Positions 27,844 through 38,865 are shown, numbered from the stretch's first letter. The stretch is 64,000 nt of DNA from SAR86 cluster bacterium SAR86B (GCA_905181955.1 CAJJAC010000001.1:1-64000); one strand, 5' to 3'. Program-made: numbers and translations. Notes: generated from the letters alone by a model not told the origin.

Positions 27844-28443
27844 ATGAGTGAATTAATAACAGCTGGAGGAGTCTTTATGTACCCACTTCTGATTTGCTCA
27901 GTTTTAATTTTTGCTATTAGTATAGAAAGATTTTGGTTTCTTCAAGAGCGTCTCGTTTCACCTAATGGCCTGAGATCTCAAGTGACTAATTTATTAAATC
28001 GTTCAAAACTTGATATAACTCAAAAACAAAACATTTCAGATATTTCGGCTTTAGGCTTGCTACTAATGACCGCATATAAATATAAAGATCTTAATAGGGA
28101 AGGTCTGGAATCTAAATTAAATGAAACAGGATCAGAAGTTAAATTTGTTCTTGAGAGAAATCTTACAATGCTAGGAACTATAGCAACCATAAGCCCATTA
28201 TTGGGACTCCTTGGAACCGTGGTTGGCATGATAGTAGCCTTTACAGGACTTACTGCCTCAGGTGGAGCAGACTCAGATGTTTTGGCGCTTGGTATCTCGC
28301 AAGCCCTTATAACAACTGCATTTGGTTTATCTATAGCTGTCCCAGGGCTGGTTCTGCATAAGTACTTCGAACAGAGAATTAGCCACCTTCTACTAATCCT
28401 TCAATCAGAGACTTCTGAGTTTATAGATTTTATTAACAAATAA
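27844..28443 (+). CDS. exbB: MotA/TolQ/ExbB proton channel family protein
   Basis: LGTIATISPLLGLLGTVVGMIVAF. Confidence 0.93.
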   Translation: MSELITAGGVFMYPLLICSVLIFAISIERFWFLQERLVSPNGLRSQVTNLLNRSKLDITQKQNISDISALGLLLMTAYKYKDLNREGLESKLNETGSEVKFVLERNLTMLGTIATISPLLGLLGTVVGMIVAFTGLTASGGADSDVLALGISQALITTAFGLSIAVPGLVLHKYFEQRISHLLLILQSETSEFIDFINK

Positions 28444-28448
28444 TTTTA

Positions 28449-28853
28449 ATGAATTTTTTAAAATCTGAAAAAAAGCCTTTAACCATAGAGATAACTCCAT
28501 TAATAGATATAGTCTTTTTATTGGTAATTTTTTTTGTAGTAACCTCAAAAGTTGGAGACTCTCAATACTTAGAATTAGATTTACCAGAAACTGAATCCTT
28601 TGCATATAATCTTGTCAAAGAAGGACATGAAATAACAATTTTAGAGAGCGGGAGTGTTTTAATAAATAATAAATCCTTCAATATGAATCAATATGGCGAA
28701 ATTGAAAATGCTATATTAAACCTTGATAATACTACTCAAATAGTAATTTTAAGTGCAGAATCCTTTTCATATCACACATGGGTTGTAACAATGATGGATT
28801 CATTACAGAGAAATGGGTTTAATGAAATTCAAATCAGAACAATAGAAAAATGA
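28449..28853 (+). CDS. exbD: ExbD/TolR family protein
   Basis: ITPLIDIVFLLVIFFVVTS. Confidence 0.93.
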   Translation: MNFLKSEKKPLTIEITPLIDIVFLLVIFFVVTSKVGDSQYLELDLPETESFAYNLVKEGHEITILESGSVLINNKSFNMNQYGEIENAILNLDNTTQIVILSAESFSYHTWVVTMMDSLQRNGFNEIQIRTIEK

Positions 28854-31609
28854 AACCAAATACTTTAAGAAGACTATTTGCCTACACCCTAAGATATAAA
28901 TGGTCATTTATGGTCAGTGTGTTTGGGTTTCTAGCATTTGCAGCAGCAGATATAGCAGCAGTTGAATGGTTAAGAAGGATTATCGCCTTTATTAACTCTG
29001 ATACCAATGAACTTCATACCATATTAGCTTTATCACTTATTCTTATTGCCATTGGAAGGGGTTTTGGGTTTTTTGTTGGAAATTACTTTATGTCTAGAGT
29101 TGGGTTTGGAATTGTTCATGATTTGCGTGCCGAATTATTTCAAAAACTACACATGCTTCCAAAATCATATTTTGATAATAGTCAGTCAGGTCAATTAATT
29201 AATCGGATTACTTTTACAACCACTCAAGTATCTGGCGCAGCATCAAGTTCTGTAAAAACTCTTGTAAGAGAAGGTTTTTTATTAATAGGTTTATTAGCCT
29301 ATATGACCTTCTTAAATTGGAAATTAACCTCATTATTAATAATTACTGCACCAATCATAGCCCTGATTGTTTATGTCGCTGGGAAGCGCTTGAAAAAATT
29401 AGCAGCAGCCATTCAGACTGCTATGGGAGATGTTACTCATATTGCATCTGAGGCCGTTGATGGTCATGTTGAAATTAAGTCATTTAATGCTGAAGACTAT
29501 GAAAATAGTCGCTTCTTTGAGGCTAACACGGCTAACAAAACACAAAACCTTAAGCTTGAGGCTACTGGTAATATGGCCACCCCAATTATTCAGGTATTGG
29601 TATCTATATCTCTAGCTCTTATAGCTTATTTTGCTTTAGGATCAAGTTTAGGAATTTCTCTTGATGCTGAAACTTTTATAGCTTTCTTTACAGCAGCTGG
29701 CTTGGTAGCAAAACCTGTTAGACAATTATCGAACATAAATATTGTTATCCAAAAAGGTTTAGCGGCAGCAGTTGAGATATTTGATCAATTAGACTCTAAT
29801 GATGAAATTGATGAAGGTGCATCTGACTCTTCAATTACTGGAAAAATAGAATTTAACAATGTTTCATTTAGTTATGATGGATCTAAGCAAATTTTAGATA
29901 ATGTTAGCTTTTCTGCAAATAATAATCAGACAGTTGCTATTGTTGGTAAATCAGGCTCTGGTAAATCTACAATTGCAAACTTAATACCTAGGTTTTACTC
30001 CAATTATCAAGGAAGAATTTCAATTGATGACAAAGCAATAACTGACTATAAACTTCAGCACTTAAGGTCTGCTATATCCATAGTAAATCAATCACCTTCT
30101 TTATTTAATGACACTATTGAGAATAATATTGCTTATGGAGCAGACTTAATAGATGAGGATAAACTTAAAGAGGCATCTGCATTGTCAGGGTGTGACGAAT
30201 TTATAAATAACCTGCCTGAGGGCTTTAAATCAGAAATTGGTGATGATGGAGTCCTGCTTTCAGGTGGTCAGAGACAGAGAATTGCTATAGCTAGAGCATT
30301 CTACAAAGATTCTCCTATAATTATTTTAGATGAGGCTACCTCTGCATTAGATAACGAGTCTGAGTTAGTTATACAAGAGGCCTTGAATAGATTAATCACC
30401 AATAGAACAACTATTGTAATAGCTCATAGACTTTCAACCATTGAAGATGCTGACAAGATAATTGTTCTTGATAACGGGCAAGTTGCTGAAGAAGGATCTC
30501 ACAATGAGCTCTTAGAAAAAGATGGATTATATAAATCTCTGTATAGAAATAAATTTGAAGATTCAGGAAAAAAATTAAAATCTTCCGAACCATCCACTAA
30601 ATACATGCAAACTTATGAGCAAGAAGAAATTACCACAAGCATGGTTGTTGATGCTTGGTATAACAAAAGCTTATGGTTGTATCTACTTACACCTTTCTCT
30701 GTAATCTATTCCTATGTTGCATCAAGAAGAAGAAGACAATTTATTAATGGTAAACGTAAGTCCTGGAAGCCTGATACGCCAATAATTATTGTTGGAAATA
30801 TAACAATTGGTGGAACTGGAAAAACTCCATTGGTTAAATATATTGCTAGCGAACTTAAAAAAATAGGCTATAAACCAGGAATTGTTAGCAGGGGATATGG
30901 GGGTAGTTATTCAGGAACGCATGAAGTTACTTCGAAAAGTACATACAAAGAAACAGGCGATGAGGCCCAGATTTTATCGAAACTAAATATGCCATTTTAC
31001 TTAGATAGAGATCGCCCAAGAGCTGTAAAAAACTTAGTTGAAAATAATGATTGTGATGTAGTTATAGCTGATGATGGATTGCAGCATTATCAACTTGGAA
31101 GAGATATCGAAATAGTAGTCATTGATGGCTTTAGAAGACTAGGTAATTCATTGTGTTTTCCTGCTGGACCTCTAAGAGAGTCATCCAAGCGATTAGAGTC
31201 AGTTGATTTTGTAGTTAATAACGGCGGTCCAACAGATGAAGGTGAAAATCTGATGACTATTAGTCCAGCCAATTTTGTCCATCTCAATAGTAGCAAATCA
31301 TACTCTTTTGATTCTTGGCCTATGCATAATCAAGTTCATGCTGTGGCCGGATTAGGAAATCCAGGAAGATTCTTTGATACCCTTTCTAGATTAGGTTTCG
31401 ATGTGATTAGACACCCTTTTCCAGATCATCATAAATTTAATCATAAAGATTTATACTTTCTAGATAATCTTCCAATTATTATGACTGAAAAAGACGCATC
31501 TAAATGTAAGCATTTTGGTAATACTAAAATTTGGTATTTAACTATTGAAGCTGAATTACCAAAAGATTTCATTACTGAAATTGATGAAAAACTTAAAAAT
31601 ATTAATTAG
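28850..31609 (+). CDS. msbA-lpxK: MsbA-LpxK fusion: lipid A flippase ABC exporter joined to tetraacyldisaccharide 4'-kinase
   Basis: N-terminal ABC exporter (GKSGSGKST, LSGGQRQRIAIARAF, ILDEATSALD), then LpxK GNITIGGTGKTPLVKYIA, GIVSRGYGG, DDGLQHYQL, FPAGPLRES in the same open frame. Confidence 0.93.
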   Translation: MKPNTLRRLFAYTLRYKWSFMVSVFGFLAFAAADIAAVEWLRRIIAFINSDTNELHTILALSLILIAIGRGFGFFVGNYFMSRVGFGIVHDLRAELFQKLHMLPKSYFDNSQSGQLINRITFTTTQVSGAASSSVKTLVREGFLLIGLLAYMTFLNWKLTSLLIITAPIIALIVYVAGKRLKKLAAAIQTAMGDVTHIASEAVDGHVEIKSFNAEDYENSRFFEANTANKTQNLKLEATGNMATPIIQVLVSISLALIAYFALGSSLGISLDAETFIAFFTAAGLVAKPVRQLSNINIVIQKGLAAAVEIFDQLDSNDEIDEGASDSSITGKIEFNNVSFSYDGSKQILDNVSFSANNNQTVAIVGKSGSGKSTIANLIPRFYSNYQGRISIDDKAITDYKLQHLRSAISIVNQSPSLFNDTIENNIAYGADLIDEDKLKEASALSGCDEFINNLPEGFKSEIGDDGVLLSGGQRQRIAIARAFYKDSPIIILDEATSALDNESELVIQEALNRLITNRTTIVIAHRLSTIEDADKIIVLDNGQVAEEGSHNELLEKDGLYKSLYRNKFEDSGKKLKSSEPSTKYMQTYEQEEITTSMVVDAWYNKSLWLYLLTPFSVIYSYVASRRRRQFINGKRKSWKPDTPIIIVGNITIGGTGKTPLVKYIASELKKIGYKPGIVSRGYGGSYSGTHEVTSKSTYKETGDEAQILSKLNMPFYLDRDRPRAVKNLVENNDCDVVIADDGLQHYQLGRDIEIVVIDGFRRLGNSLCFPAGPLRESSKRLESVDFVVNNGGPTDEGENLMTISPANFVHLNSSKSYSFDSWPMHNQVHAVAGLGNPGRFFDTLSRLGFDVIRHPFPDHHKFNHKDLYFLDNLPIIMTEKDASKCKHFGNTKIWYLTIEAELPKDFITEIDEKLKNIN

Positions 31610-31617
31610 ATTTTATC

Positions 31618-32361
31618 GTGACTGATCCATATGTAGTTATTATTCCATCAAGATTGGCTTCTACACGTTTACCTAGAAAACCTCTTGCTGACATTGCTGG
31701 TAAATCCCTCATCCAAAGAGTTTATGAAAGAGCAATTCAATCTAAAGCTAGAAAAGTCTACGTAGCAACAGACGAGAAAGAAATATTTAATCATGTTAGA
31801 AGCTTTTCAGATGATGTAATCATGACTTCAGAAAATCATATATCTGGAACTGATAGAATCCAGGAAGCTTCAAATGTTATAAATATTCAGCCTAATGAAA
31901 CTATTATAAATCTTCAGGGCGATGAGCCATTCGTTCCTATTGATCTTATAAATAATTTATCCAATGTCTTCAATAACTCATCTTGTGATGTAGGAACAGT
32001 TGTTAGTAAGTTTGGTGATGCTGATGAGGTGGATAACCCTAATTCCGTAAAGGTTGCTTTATCTAATTCTAATAAAGCCTTATATTTTTCTAGATCTGTA
32101 ATTCCTGATAATTTTACTAAAACAGATCAAATTTTTTATAGGCATATTGGTATATATGCATACAAGAAATCAACACTTGATAGATTGGTATCCTTGCCAC
32201 CATCAAGCTTAGAGTTATTAGAGAAATTAGAACAACTTAGGTTTATTGAAAATGGTTTTACCATTGAGGCATTAATTTATAATTCTTTAATACCCTCAGG
32301 TATTGATACCCAAGAGGACCTTCAGTCTGCTGTAGACTTTATAAAAAATGCTCATAAATAA
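31618..32361 (+). CDS. kdsB: 3-deoxy-manno-octulosonate cytidylyltransferase
   Basis: IIPSRLASTRLPRKPL, NLQGDEPF; GTG start. Confidence 0.96.
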   Translation: MTDPYVVIIPSRLASTRLPRKPLADIAGKSLIQRVYERAIQSKARKVYVATDEKEIFNHVRSFSDDVIMTSENHISGTDRIQEASNVINIQPNETIINLQGDEPFVPIDLINNLSNVFNNSSCDVGTVVSKFGDADEVDNPNSVKVALSNSNKALYFSRSVIPDNFTKTDQIFYRHIGIYAYKKSTLDRLVSLPPSSLELLEKLEQLRFIENGFTIEALIYNSLIPSGIDTQEDLQSAVDFIKNAHK

Positions 32362-33346
32362 AAATGCTACCCTGATTAATTCTTTAGCTATTAAATCAAT
32401 TGCTAAATATCTAATAACCATTGAATCAGAGCAATGTTTAGATGAGCTATATCTTTTTTTAATAAACCATAACGATAAAGTTTTAGTATTAGGGGAGGGT
32501 TCTAATGTAGTTCTACCAGATTACTTTGATGGCATTGTTATCAAAACTAATCTTAATGATATAGCGATGCTAACAGATTCAAAAGTTACAGTTGGGTCAT
32601 CTTTTAATTGGAGTTCTTTTGTTAACTGGTCGCTAGATAATAATTTTCATGGTCTAGAAAATTTATCATTAATACCAGGAAGTGTAGGTGCTGCGCCTAT
32701 TCAGAATATTGGAGCTTATGGAGTAGATTTGAGTCAATTTGTTGAATCAGTGCGTTTTTATGATTTATTGACTAATAAAATTAAAGAATTTAATAATAAT
32801 GAATGTAAATTTTCCTATAGAAGTTCTATTTTTCAAAATATGAATATCATAATATTAAGTGTTAATTTTAAATTCTTACCAACTACTTTAAATATTGAAT
32901 ATTCATCAATCAAAGATTACCTTTTTCATAATGAAATTGATAAATCTGATCTAACCCCTCAAGCTCTTGCTAAAATTATTCAATCAATAAGGCTAAGTAG
33001 ATTACCTGACCCCGGCGTTATTCCTAGTGTTGGTAGTTTTTTTAAGAATCCCATTGTCAAAAGAGAGACAATAAACACTGATCATTTTGCATACAGTGAT
33101 TTAATTATCTGGGCTCAGAGTCAAGATAACGTAAAGGTTGGTGCAGCTAGATTAATTCAGTTAATTAAAGATTCAATTCCCTCTGATTTAGAAGTTGGCC
33201 TCTATGAAAACCATGCCTTAGTTATAATTAATAAAGGTAATGCATCTCAAGATGACATTATTAATTTCTCTAGAATCATACAAAAACAAGTCCTAAAAAC
33301 CTTTAATATCAACTTGGATATTGAACCTACTATTATTTATTCCTAA
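32348..33346 (+). CDS. murB: UDP-N-acetylenolpyruvoylglucosamine reductase
   Basis: LGEGSNVVLPD, IPGSVGAAPIQNIGAYG, VPSVGSFFKNP-like region. Confidence 0.95.
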   Translation: MLINKNATLINSLAIKSIAKYLITIESEQCLDELYLFLINHNDKVLVLGEGSNVVLPDYFDGIVIKTNLNDIAMLTDSKVTVGSSFNWSSFVNWSLDNNFHGLENLSLIPGSVGAAPIQNIGAYGVDLSQFVESVRFYDLLTNKIKEFNNNECKFSYRSSIFQNMNIIILSVNFKFLPTTLNIEYSSIKDYLFHNEIDKSDLTPQALAKIIQSIRLSRLPDPGVIPSVGSFFKNPIVKRETINTDHFAYSDLIIWAQSQDNVKVGAARLIQLIKDSIPSDLEVGLYENHALVIINKGNASQDDIINFSRIIQKQVLKTFNINLDIEPTIIYS

Positions 33347-33945
33347 TGTTTTTATGGTCTGCTATTGCTCATTTTCTCGCTGTTATTAGTCCAGGACCAG
33401 ATACCGCTTTAATTATTAGACAAGTTGCAAAAGGAGGTCGATCTAGTGGCTACTATGCTTCTCTAGGCATTGGTTTTGGAGTTTTTATTCATTCTGTTCT
33501 TGCTTCATCAGGAATATCTTTATTACTCTTATCTAATGCAAATTTAAAATTTATTATTAGTTTAATGGGTGGTCTTTACTTAATTTATATTGGGCTAAGC
33601 TCCTTATTGCCAAAAAAAATAAATAATGAAGAGCTTTACGAATATGACGCCTCATCTTTTCTTAAAGGGCTTCTTACAAATTTATTAAACATCAAGGCGT
33701 TAATATTTTTTGTTTCTTTATTCACAATCATCACAGATTCTTTAAACGGAATATGGTTATTTCTTTACCCACTCTATTTTGGAGTTATGACTATTGCCTG
33801 GTTTAGTTTTCTTTCTTTTATTCTCACGACACCAAAATTAAATTCCTTATTTATAAAATATGACATTTATTTTGAAAAAATATCATCAGCATTCTTGCTC
33901 TTTATTGGATTATTAATTTTATTTAATATTTTTTATGTCAATTGA
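33346..33945 (+). CDS. LysE family translocator
   Basis: SPGPDTALIIRQ, GFGVFIHS. Confidence 0.88.
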   Translation: MFLWSAIAHFLAVISPGPDTALIIRQVAKGGRSSGYYASLGIGFGVFIHSVLASSGISLLLLSNANLKFIISLMGGLYLIYIGLSSLLPKKINNEELYEYDASSFLKGLLTNLLNIKALIFFVSLFTIITDSLNGIWLFLYPLYFGVMTIAWFSFLSFILTTPKLNSLFIKYDIYFEKISSAFLLFIGLLILFNIFYVN

Positions 33946-34480
33946 TTCAATAATAAAATCACTTAAAGATTACGATAATTCGACTTTTCCTCCTGTCCAT
34001 TTATGGAATCCAGATTTATGCTCCAACGCATCTTTTTTAATTGATATAAAAGGGGATTGGTATTACAACGGTTCAATAATAGGAAGAAAAAGATTAAAAA
34101 AATTGTTTTCAACAGTTCTTAAAAAAGAAGAAGACTCTTACTACCTAGTCACTCCAGTCGAAAAAATTAAGATTGACGTTGAGATTGCTCCTTATATGAT
34201 TACTGATTTTCACTATGATAAGAATACCAAGGAGATAGTTTTAGATACTAACTTTGATTACTCTTTTCCATTAAATCAAGAACACCCATTAACTATTAAA
34301 ACGGTAAATAAAGACGACTTTCCGATTGTTAATGTCAGATCAGAACTCGAAGGCCTAGTCACAAGAAATGTTTTTTATAAATTAATTGATATTGCCATTA
34401 GTCAAAATAATAATAGCTCTACAGAGAAATTGGTATTAGAAAGCTTCAACTCTTTTCATGAACTAGGATCTCTTGCATAA
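33935..34480 (+). CDS. DUF1285 family protein
   Basis: PPVHLWNPDLCSNASFLIDIKGDWYYNGSIIGRKRLKKLFSTVL. Confidence 0.85.
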   Translation: MSIDSIIKSLKDYDNSTFPPVHLWNPDLCSNASFLIDIKGDWYYNGSIIGRKRLKKLFSTVLKKEEDSYYLVTPVEKIKIDVEIAPYMITDFHYDKNTKEIVLDTNFDYSFPLNQEHPLTIKTVNKDDFPIVNVRSELEGLVTRNVFYKLIDIAISQNNNSSTEKLVLESFNSFHELGSLA

Positions 34481-34628
34481 AAAATTAAATCTCCCATCCA
34501 AGATATGTCTTAACTGTCAGAAATCTTTTGTATGGAGAAAAAAGTGGCAGAGAAGTTGGGATGAGGTTCAACACTGTAGTAAAAAATGTAAAAAATCTTT
34601 TTCTACGAATTTAACTCTTAGAGGCTAA
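34473..34628 (+). CDS. DUF2256 family zinc-ribbon protein (51 aa, TTG start)
   Basis: (L)HKKLNLPSKICLNCQKSFVWRKKWQRSWDEVQHCSKKCKKSFSTNLTLRG; absent from ORF track. Confidence 0.85.
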   Translation: MHKKLNLPSKICLNCQKSFVWRKKWQRSWDEVQHCSKKCKKSFSTNLTLRG

Positions 34629-36350
34629 CCACTCATCCATATAAAGCTCTAATGTTGATAGCGGCAAAGCGCCTCTTTTTAAAACTTCATAATGAAACTC
34701 TTTAATATCAAATTTATCGCCAAGCTGGTTTTCTGATTTTTCTCTTAATTCTAATATCTTCATTTGACCAATTTTATAAGCAAGAGCTTGACCGGGCCAG
34801 TTAATATATCTATCAACCTCATTAATTATGTCTTGTTTACTTTTTGCTGAATTTTCAAGAAAGAAGTTTATAGAATCATCTCTAGACCAATTCTTGTAAT
34901 GCATACCGGTATCAACAACTAATCTGATGGCTCTCCACATCTCATAAGTCAGTTGACCAAATTGTGAATAAGGATCTTTATATAGACCTAGATCATAACC
35001 AAGAGCCTCACTATAAAGACCCCAACCCTCAACAAAGGCTGTTGTGCCTCCATATTTCCTAAAATTAGGCAAATCTAATTCCATGCTAATAGAGATTTGT
35101 AAATGATGACCAGGCATTGCTTCATGAACAGTTAATACTTCTATTTCATATTTTGGGCGAACTTCTGGTCTATAGAGGTTTACATAATAATATCCTGCTC
35201 TAGTTCCATCAGCTGCTGGTCGTTGATAGTAAGCTGTTGTTGTATCTGGAGCACTTTCCATAGGTATTGGTCTGATTCCGTATGGAATAGAGGGGAGGTA
35301 GTTAAATAAGTTTACCAATTCAGGATCTATCCTTTTCGCTGTAGCAAGATATTCTGTGAGGAGATCATCAGGATTATCAAAATAAAATTTAGGATCTGAT
35401 CGAAGATATTCTAGAAATTCTCTAAATGATCCATCCCAATTAACATCCTCAACAATCTGGACCATTTTAGATTTAATACGCTTAACCTCGCTAAGTCCTA
35501 TGTTATGTATTTCATCTGGATGAAGTTCAGTTGTAGTAAAGCTTTTAGCTAAGGCTTCATAATACTTATCCCCATTTGGTATTTTATTGATACCAATAGT
35601 ATCTCTAGAGTTAGGCAGATATTCATTTTTAAAAAAATTATAAAAATTTACATATGCAGGTATAACAATATTTTCTATAACTATTAAAGCTTGAGTTTGA
35701 ATTTTAGCTATATCGTCACCAGAAATAGACGAAGGCATTTCATAAAAAGCTTTATAAAAAGGGCTTAGGGAAGGGGTTACAAATGCTTGTTTCTCAATTT
35801 GATCAAGGACTCTTTCCATTAGAATGCGTGGCGGCATAATACCCTCATCAATTCCCTTTTTAGCTATTTGTATATGACCATCAATATATTCATCAATTGT
35901 TGATAGTCTTGTTAGCCAATCCTTGTAATGCTCAGCAGTCCTAAGAGGTAAATTTTCAGCTGATTCATGTTGAAGTTGAATACCACCTCTGTGACTAAAA
36001 GGAACTAAAAAAGATTTAAATTCATGCATTTCAATTGATTTCTGATACCGATCTTTAAATAGTTGAATATTCAAAACATTGTCAGCATTAAATTTATCTA
36101 CAGACAGAGCATTTAGATCCGATAGTATTTTCTTATCATGCTCATGATTTGCATTAATTTTATCTAATGAGTAGATCGGCCATTCATCATTTTTGTCTAA
36201 ATTACCCATACTTGATGCATAAAGAGGGCTTTCATCTATACTTCGCTGCCATTCAGAATCCATTATAGATATAAAGATAGACTCATCTGTAACCTTAGAG
36301 CATGACGCTAAAATAAATGAAATTAGTAAAAGATATATAAAATTTTTCAA
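34611..36350 (-). CDS. DUF885 family lipoprotein (M1/M32-like peptidase fold)
   Basis: VHEAMPGHHLQI motif; signal MKNFIYLLLISFILASCS from TTG at 36350; ORF-track start 36470 lies inside the ETF-QO gene. Confidence 0.85.
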   Translation of the reverse strand: MKNFIYLLLISFILASCSKVTDESIFISIMDSEWQRSIDESPLYASSMGNLDKNDEWPIYSLDKINANHEHDKKILSDLNALSVDKFNADNVLNIQLFKDRYQKSIEMHEFKSFLVPFSHRGGIQLQHESAENLPLRTAEHYKDWLTRLSTIDEYIDGHIQIAKKGIDEGIMPPRILMERVLDQIEKQAFVTPSLSPFYKAFYEMPSSISGDDIAKIQTQALIVIENIVIPAYVNFYNFFKNEYLPNSRDTIGINKIPNGDKYYEALAKSFTTTELHPDEIHNIGLSEVKRIKSKMVQIVEDVNWDGSFREFLEYLRSDPKFYFDNPDDLLTEYLATAKRIDPELVNLFNYLPSIPYGIRPIPMESAPDTTTAYYQRPAADGTRAGYYYVNLYRPEVRPKYEIEVLTVHEAMPGHHLQISISMELDLPNFRKYGGTTAFVEGWGLYSEALGYDLGLYKDPYSQFGQLTYEMWRAIRLVVDTGMHYKNWSRDDSINFFLENSAKSKQDIINEVDRYINWPGQALAYKIGQMKILELREKSENQLGDKFDIKEFHYEVLKRGALPLSTLELYMDEWLASKS

Positions 36351-36351
36351 T

Positions 36352-37980
36352 TTACATATTTGGATAATTTGGTCCACCAGGACCCTCAGGTGATACCCAT
36401 TTAATATTTTGAGATGGGTCCTTAATATCACATGTTTTACAATGAACACAGTTTTGCGCATTAATAACAAATTTCTTTTCTCCGTCTTTCTCTACAACTT
36501 CGTATACTCCTGCTGGGCAATATCTTTGAGCTGGTTCGTCATACAAAGGAAGATTCTTTAATATAGGTATAGTTGGATCTTTGAGTTGAAGATGGCAGGG
36601 TTGATCTTCTTCATGATTTGTATTTGATAGATAGACAGAGCTAAGTTTATCAAATGAATAAACACCATCAGGTTTTGGGTAATCTATTTTTTTTGCTTTA
36701 TCAGCATGAATAAGTGTGTCGTGATCAGGAGTAGGGTTGCTAAGAGTAAATGGTAGATTCCCTCTAAATATAAACTGATCTATAGCATTAAATACTGCGC
36801 CAAATAGTGCACCAAATTTATGGAACAAAGGTCCAAAATTTCTACCCTTATAAAGCTCATCATAAATCCAAGATTTTTTAACAAGGTCGTCATATCCAAA
36901 GTCATCAGATGGATTCACTAACTTATCATGCATATATTCACCAGCGAGTATTCCTGATTTCATTGCTGTATGAGACCCTTTAATTTTAGAAAAAATAAGT
37001 GTCCCCGCATTATCTCCAACTAACAGCCCGCCTGAAAATTCCATTTTAGGCAACGACTGTAAGCCGCCTTTGATTAAAGCCCTAGCTCCATAGCTAATTC
37101 TTTGACCACCTTTTAAATAAGCTGAAATTGAAGGATGAGTTTTCCAAGTTTGAAATTCATCAAATGGACTTAGATATGGATTCTTATAATCAAGTGGGAC
37201 TACATAACCTAAATAAACTTCTTCGTTCTCACCATGATACAGGTAGGATCCTGAGGGCGTATCAAGATTAGTTGGCCAGCCGTTGGTATGAATAACTAGA
37301 CCAGGCTCATGCTGTTCCTTTGGTATCTTCCAAACCTCTTTAAAGCCTATGCCGTAATGTTGTGGGTCTCTATCAGCATCTAAATCAAATTTAGAAATTA
37401 ACTCTTTACCTAAATGACCTCTACAGCCTTCAGCAAAAATTGTATGTTTTGCCCGAATTTCAATTCCAGGTTCAAAGCCAGCCTTTTCAGAACCATCCAT
37501 CGCAATACCCATATCACCAGTTTGAATACCTACAACCTTATTATCTTCATAAATAATACTGCTAGCAGGGAAGCCTGGAAATATTTCAACACCTAAATTT
37601 TCAGCGTGCTCACCTAGCCATCTACATAAATTTCCCAAACTTAAAACATAATTTCCATGGTTATTCATTGGCGGCATAACAAAAGTAGGAACAGGTATAG
37701 CTACATTTTTTAATAAAAATTTAAGTTTATCTTTTGTAACCGGAGTATTTAAAGGTGCACCCAAATCTTTCCAATTTGGAATAAGTTCATTTAAAGCTGT
37801 TGGTTGAAAGACATTGCCTGAAAGAATATGAGCACCTATCTCTGAACCTTTTTCTAAAAGGCAGATACTAAAATCAGTATTATTTTGTTTATTTAGCTGA
37901 GCAAAACGTATGGCTGTTGAAAGACCAGCAGGACCTCCGCCAACAACAACAACGTCATATTCCATTATCTCTCTTTCCAT
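36352..37980 (-). CDS. electron transfer flavoprotein-ubiquinone oxidoreductase
   Basis: VVVVGGGPAGLSTAIRFAQL, C-terminal CPAGVYE...NCVHCKTCDIKDPSQNIKWVSPEGPGGP. Confidence 0.96.
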   Translation of the reverse strand: MEREIMEYDVVVVGGGPAGLSTAIRFAQLNKQNNTDFSICLLEKGSEIGAHILSGNVFQPTALNELIPNWKDLGAPLNTPVTKDKLKFLLKNVAIPVPTFVMPPMNNHGNYVLSLGNLCRWLGEHAENLGVEIFPGFPASSIIYEDNKVVGIQTGDMGIAMDGSEKAGFEPGIEIRAKHTIFAEGCRGHLGKELISKFDLDADRDPQHYGIGFKEVWKIPKEQHEPGLVIHTNGWPTNLDTPSGSYLYHGENEEVYLGYVVPLDYKNPYLSPFDEFQTWKTHPSISAYLKGGQRISYGARALIKGGLQSLPKMEFSGGLLVGDNAGTLIFSKIKGSHTAMKSGILAGEYMHDKLVNPSDDFGYDDLVKKSWIYDELYKGRNFGPLFHKFGALFGAVFNAIDQFIFRGNLPFTLSNPTPDHDTLIHADKAKKIDYPKPDGVYSFDKLSSVYLSNTNHEEDQPCHLQLKDPTIPILKNLPLYDEPAQRYCPAGVYEVVEKDGEKKFVINAQNCVHCKTCDIKDPSQNIKWVSPEGPGGPNYPNM

Positions 37981-38112
37981 ATCTAACTTCCCTTATATAT
38001 GTACTTAATTTATATCTAATAATATCCCCTATATATATCTTTAGATAATTTATAAAAAACATTACAATTATACAGTTTTTTAAAATCATCAATAACACAT
38101 ACTGAGGAAAAA

Positions 38113-38865
38113 ATGAAAATCTTAGTTCCAATTAAAAGAGTGGTTGATTATAACGTAAAAGTTAGACCGCTATCAGATCAATCTAATGTTGATCTCAACA
38201 ATGTAAAAATGTCTGTTAACCCATTTTGTGAAATTGCTTTAGAGGAAGCTGTAAGACTTAAAGAGTCTGGAGCTGCTACTGAAGTTATTGCAGTAACTGT
38301 TGGAAAGCAGGCCTCACAAGAGCAGCTAAGAACAGCTTTAGCCTTAGGAGCTGATAGAGCTATTTTGGTTGAATCAGATACTCTTGCTGAGCCATTAGTT
38401 ATTGCTAAAGCTCTCGCTAAAATATGTGAAGATGAAAAACCACATTTAATTATTTTAGGTAAACAAGCAATTGATGGTGATAATAATCAAACTGGCCAAA
38501 TGCTTTCAGCATTAATGGGTTACTCTCAAGCTACCAATGCTTCTGAAATCAAACTATCAGCAGACTCAGCAGATGTAACAAGAGAAATTGATGGAGGACT
38601 CCAAACTATTAAAATTAGTCTTCCAGCCATTGTAACTACCGACTTAAGACTCAACGAGCCTAGGTATGCATCCTTGCCAAATATCATGAAGGCTAAGAAA
38701 AAAGAACTTAATATTATTAACTTATCTGAGATGGGATTTGATACAAGCATCAGAACTGAATTACTTTCAGTAGAACTTCCACCTCAAAGAGCTGCTGGTG
38801 TAATTGTAGAATCAGTCGACGAGCTTATAGATAAACTTAAAAATGAAGCGAAGGTTATATCATGA
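38113..38865 (+). CDS. etfB: electron transfer flavoprotein beta subunit
   Basis: [32 protein letters not shown]. Confidence 0.97.
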   Translation: MKILVPIKRVVDYNVKVRPLSDQSNVDLNNVKMSVNPFCEIALEEAVRLKESGAATEVIAVTVGKQASQEQLRTALALGADRAILVESDTLAEPLVIAKALAKICEDEKPHLIILGKQAIDGDNNQTGQMLSALMGYSQATNASEIKLSADSADVTREIDGGLQTIKISLPAIVTTDLRLNEPRYASLPNIMKAKKKELNIINLSEMGFDTSIRTELLSVELPPQRAAGVIVESVDELIDKLKNEAKVIS

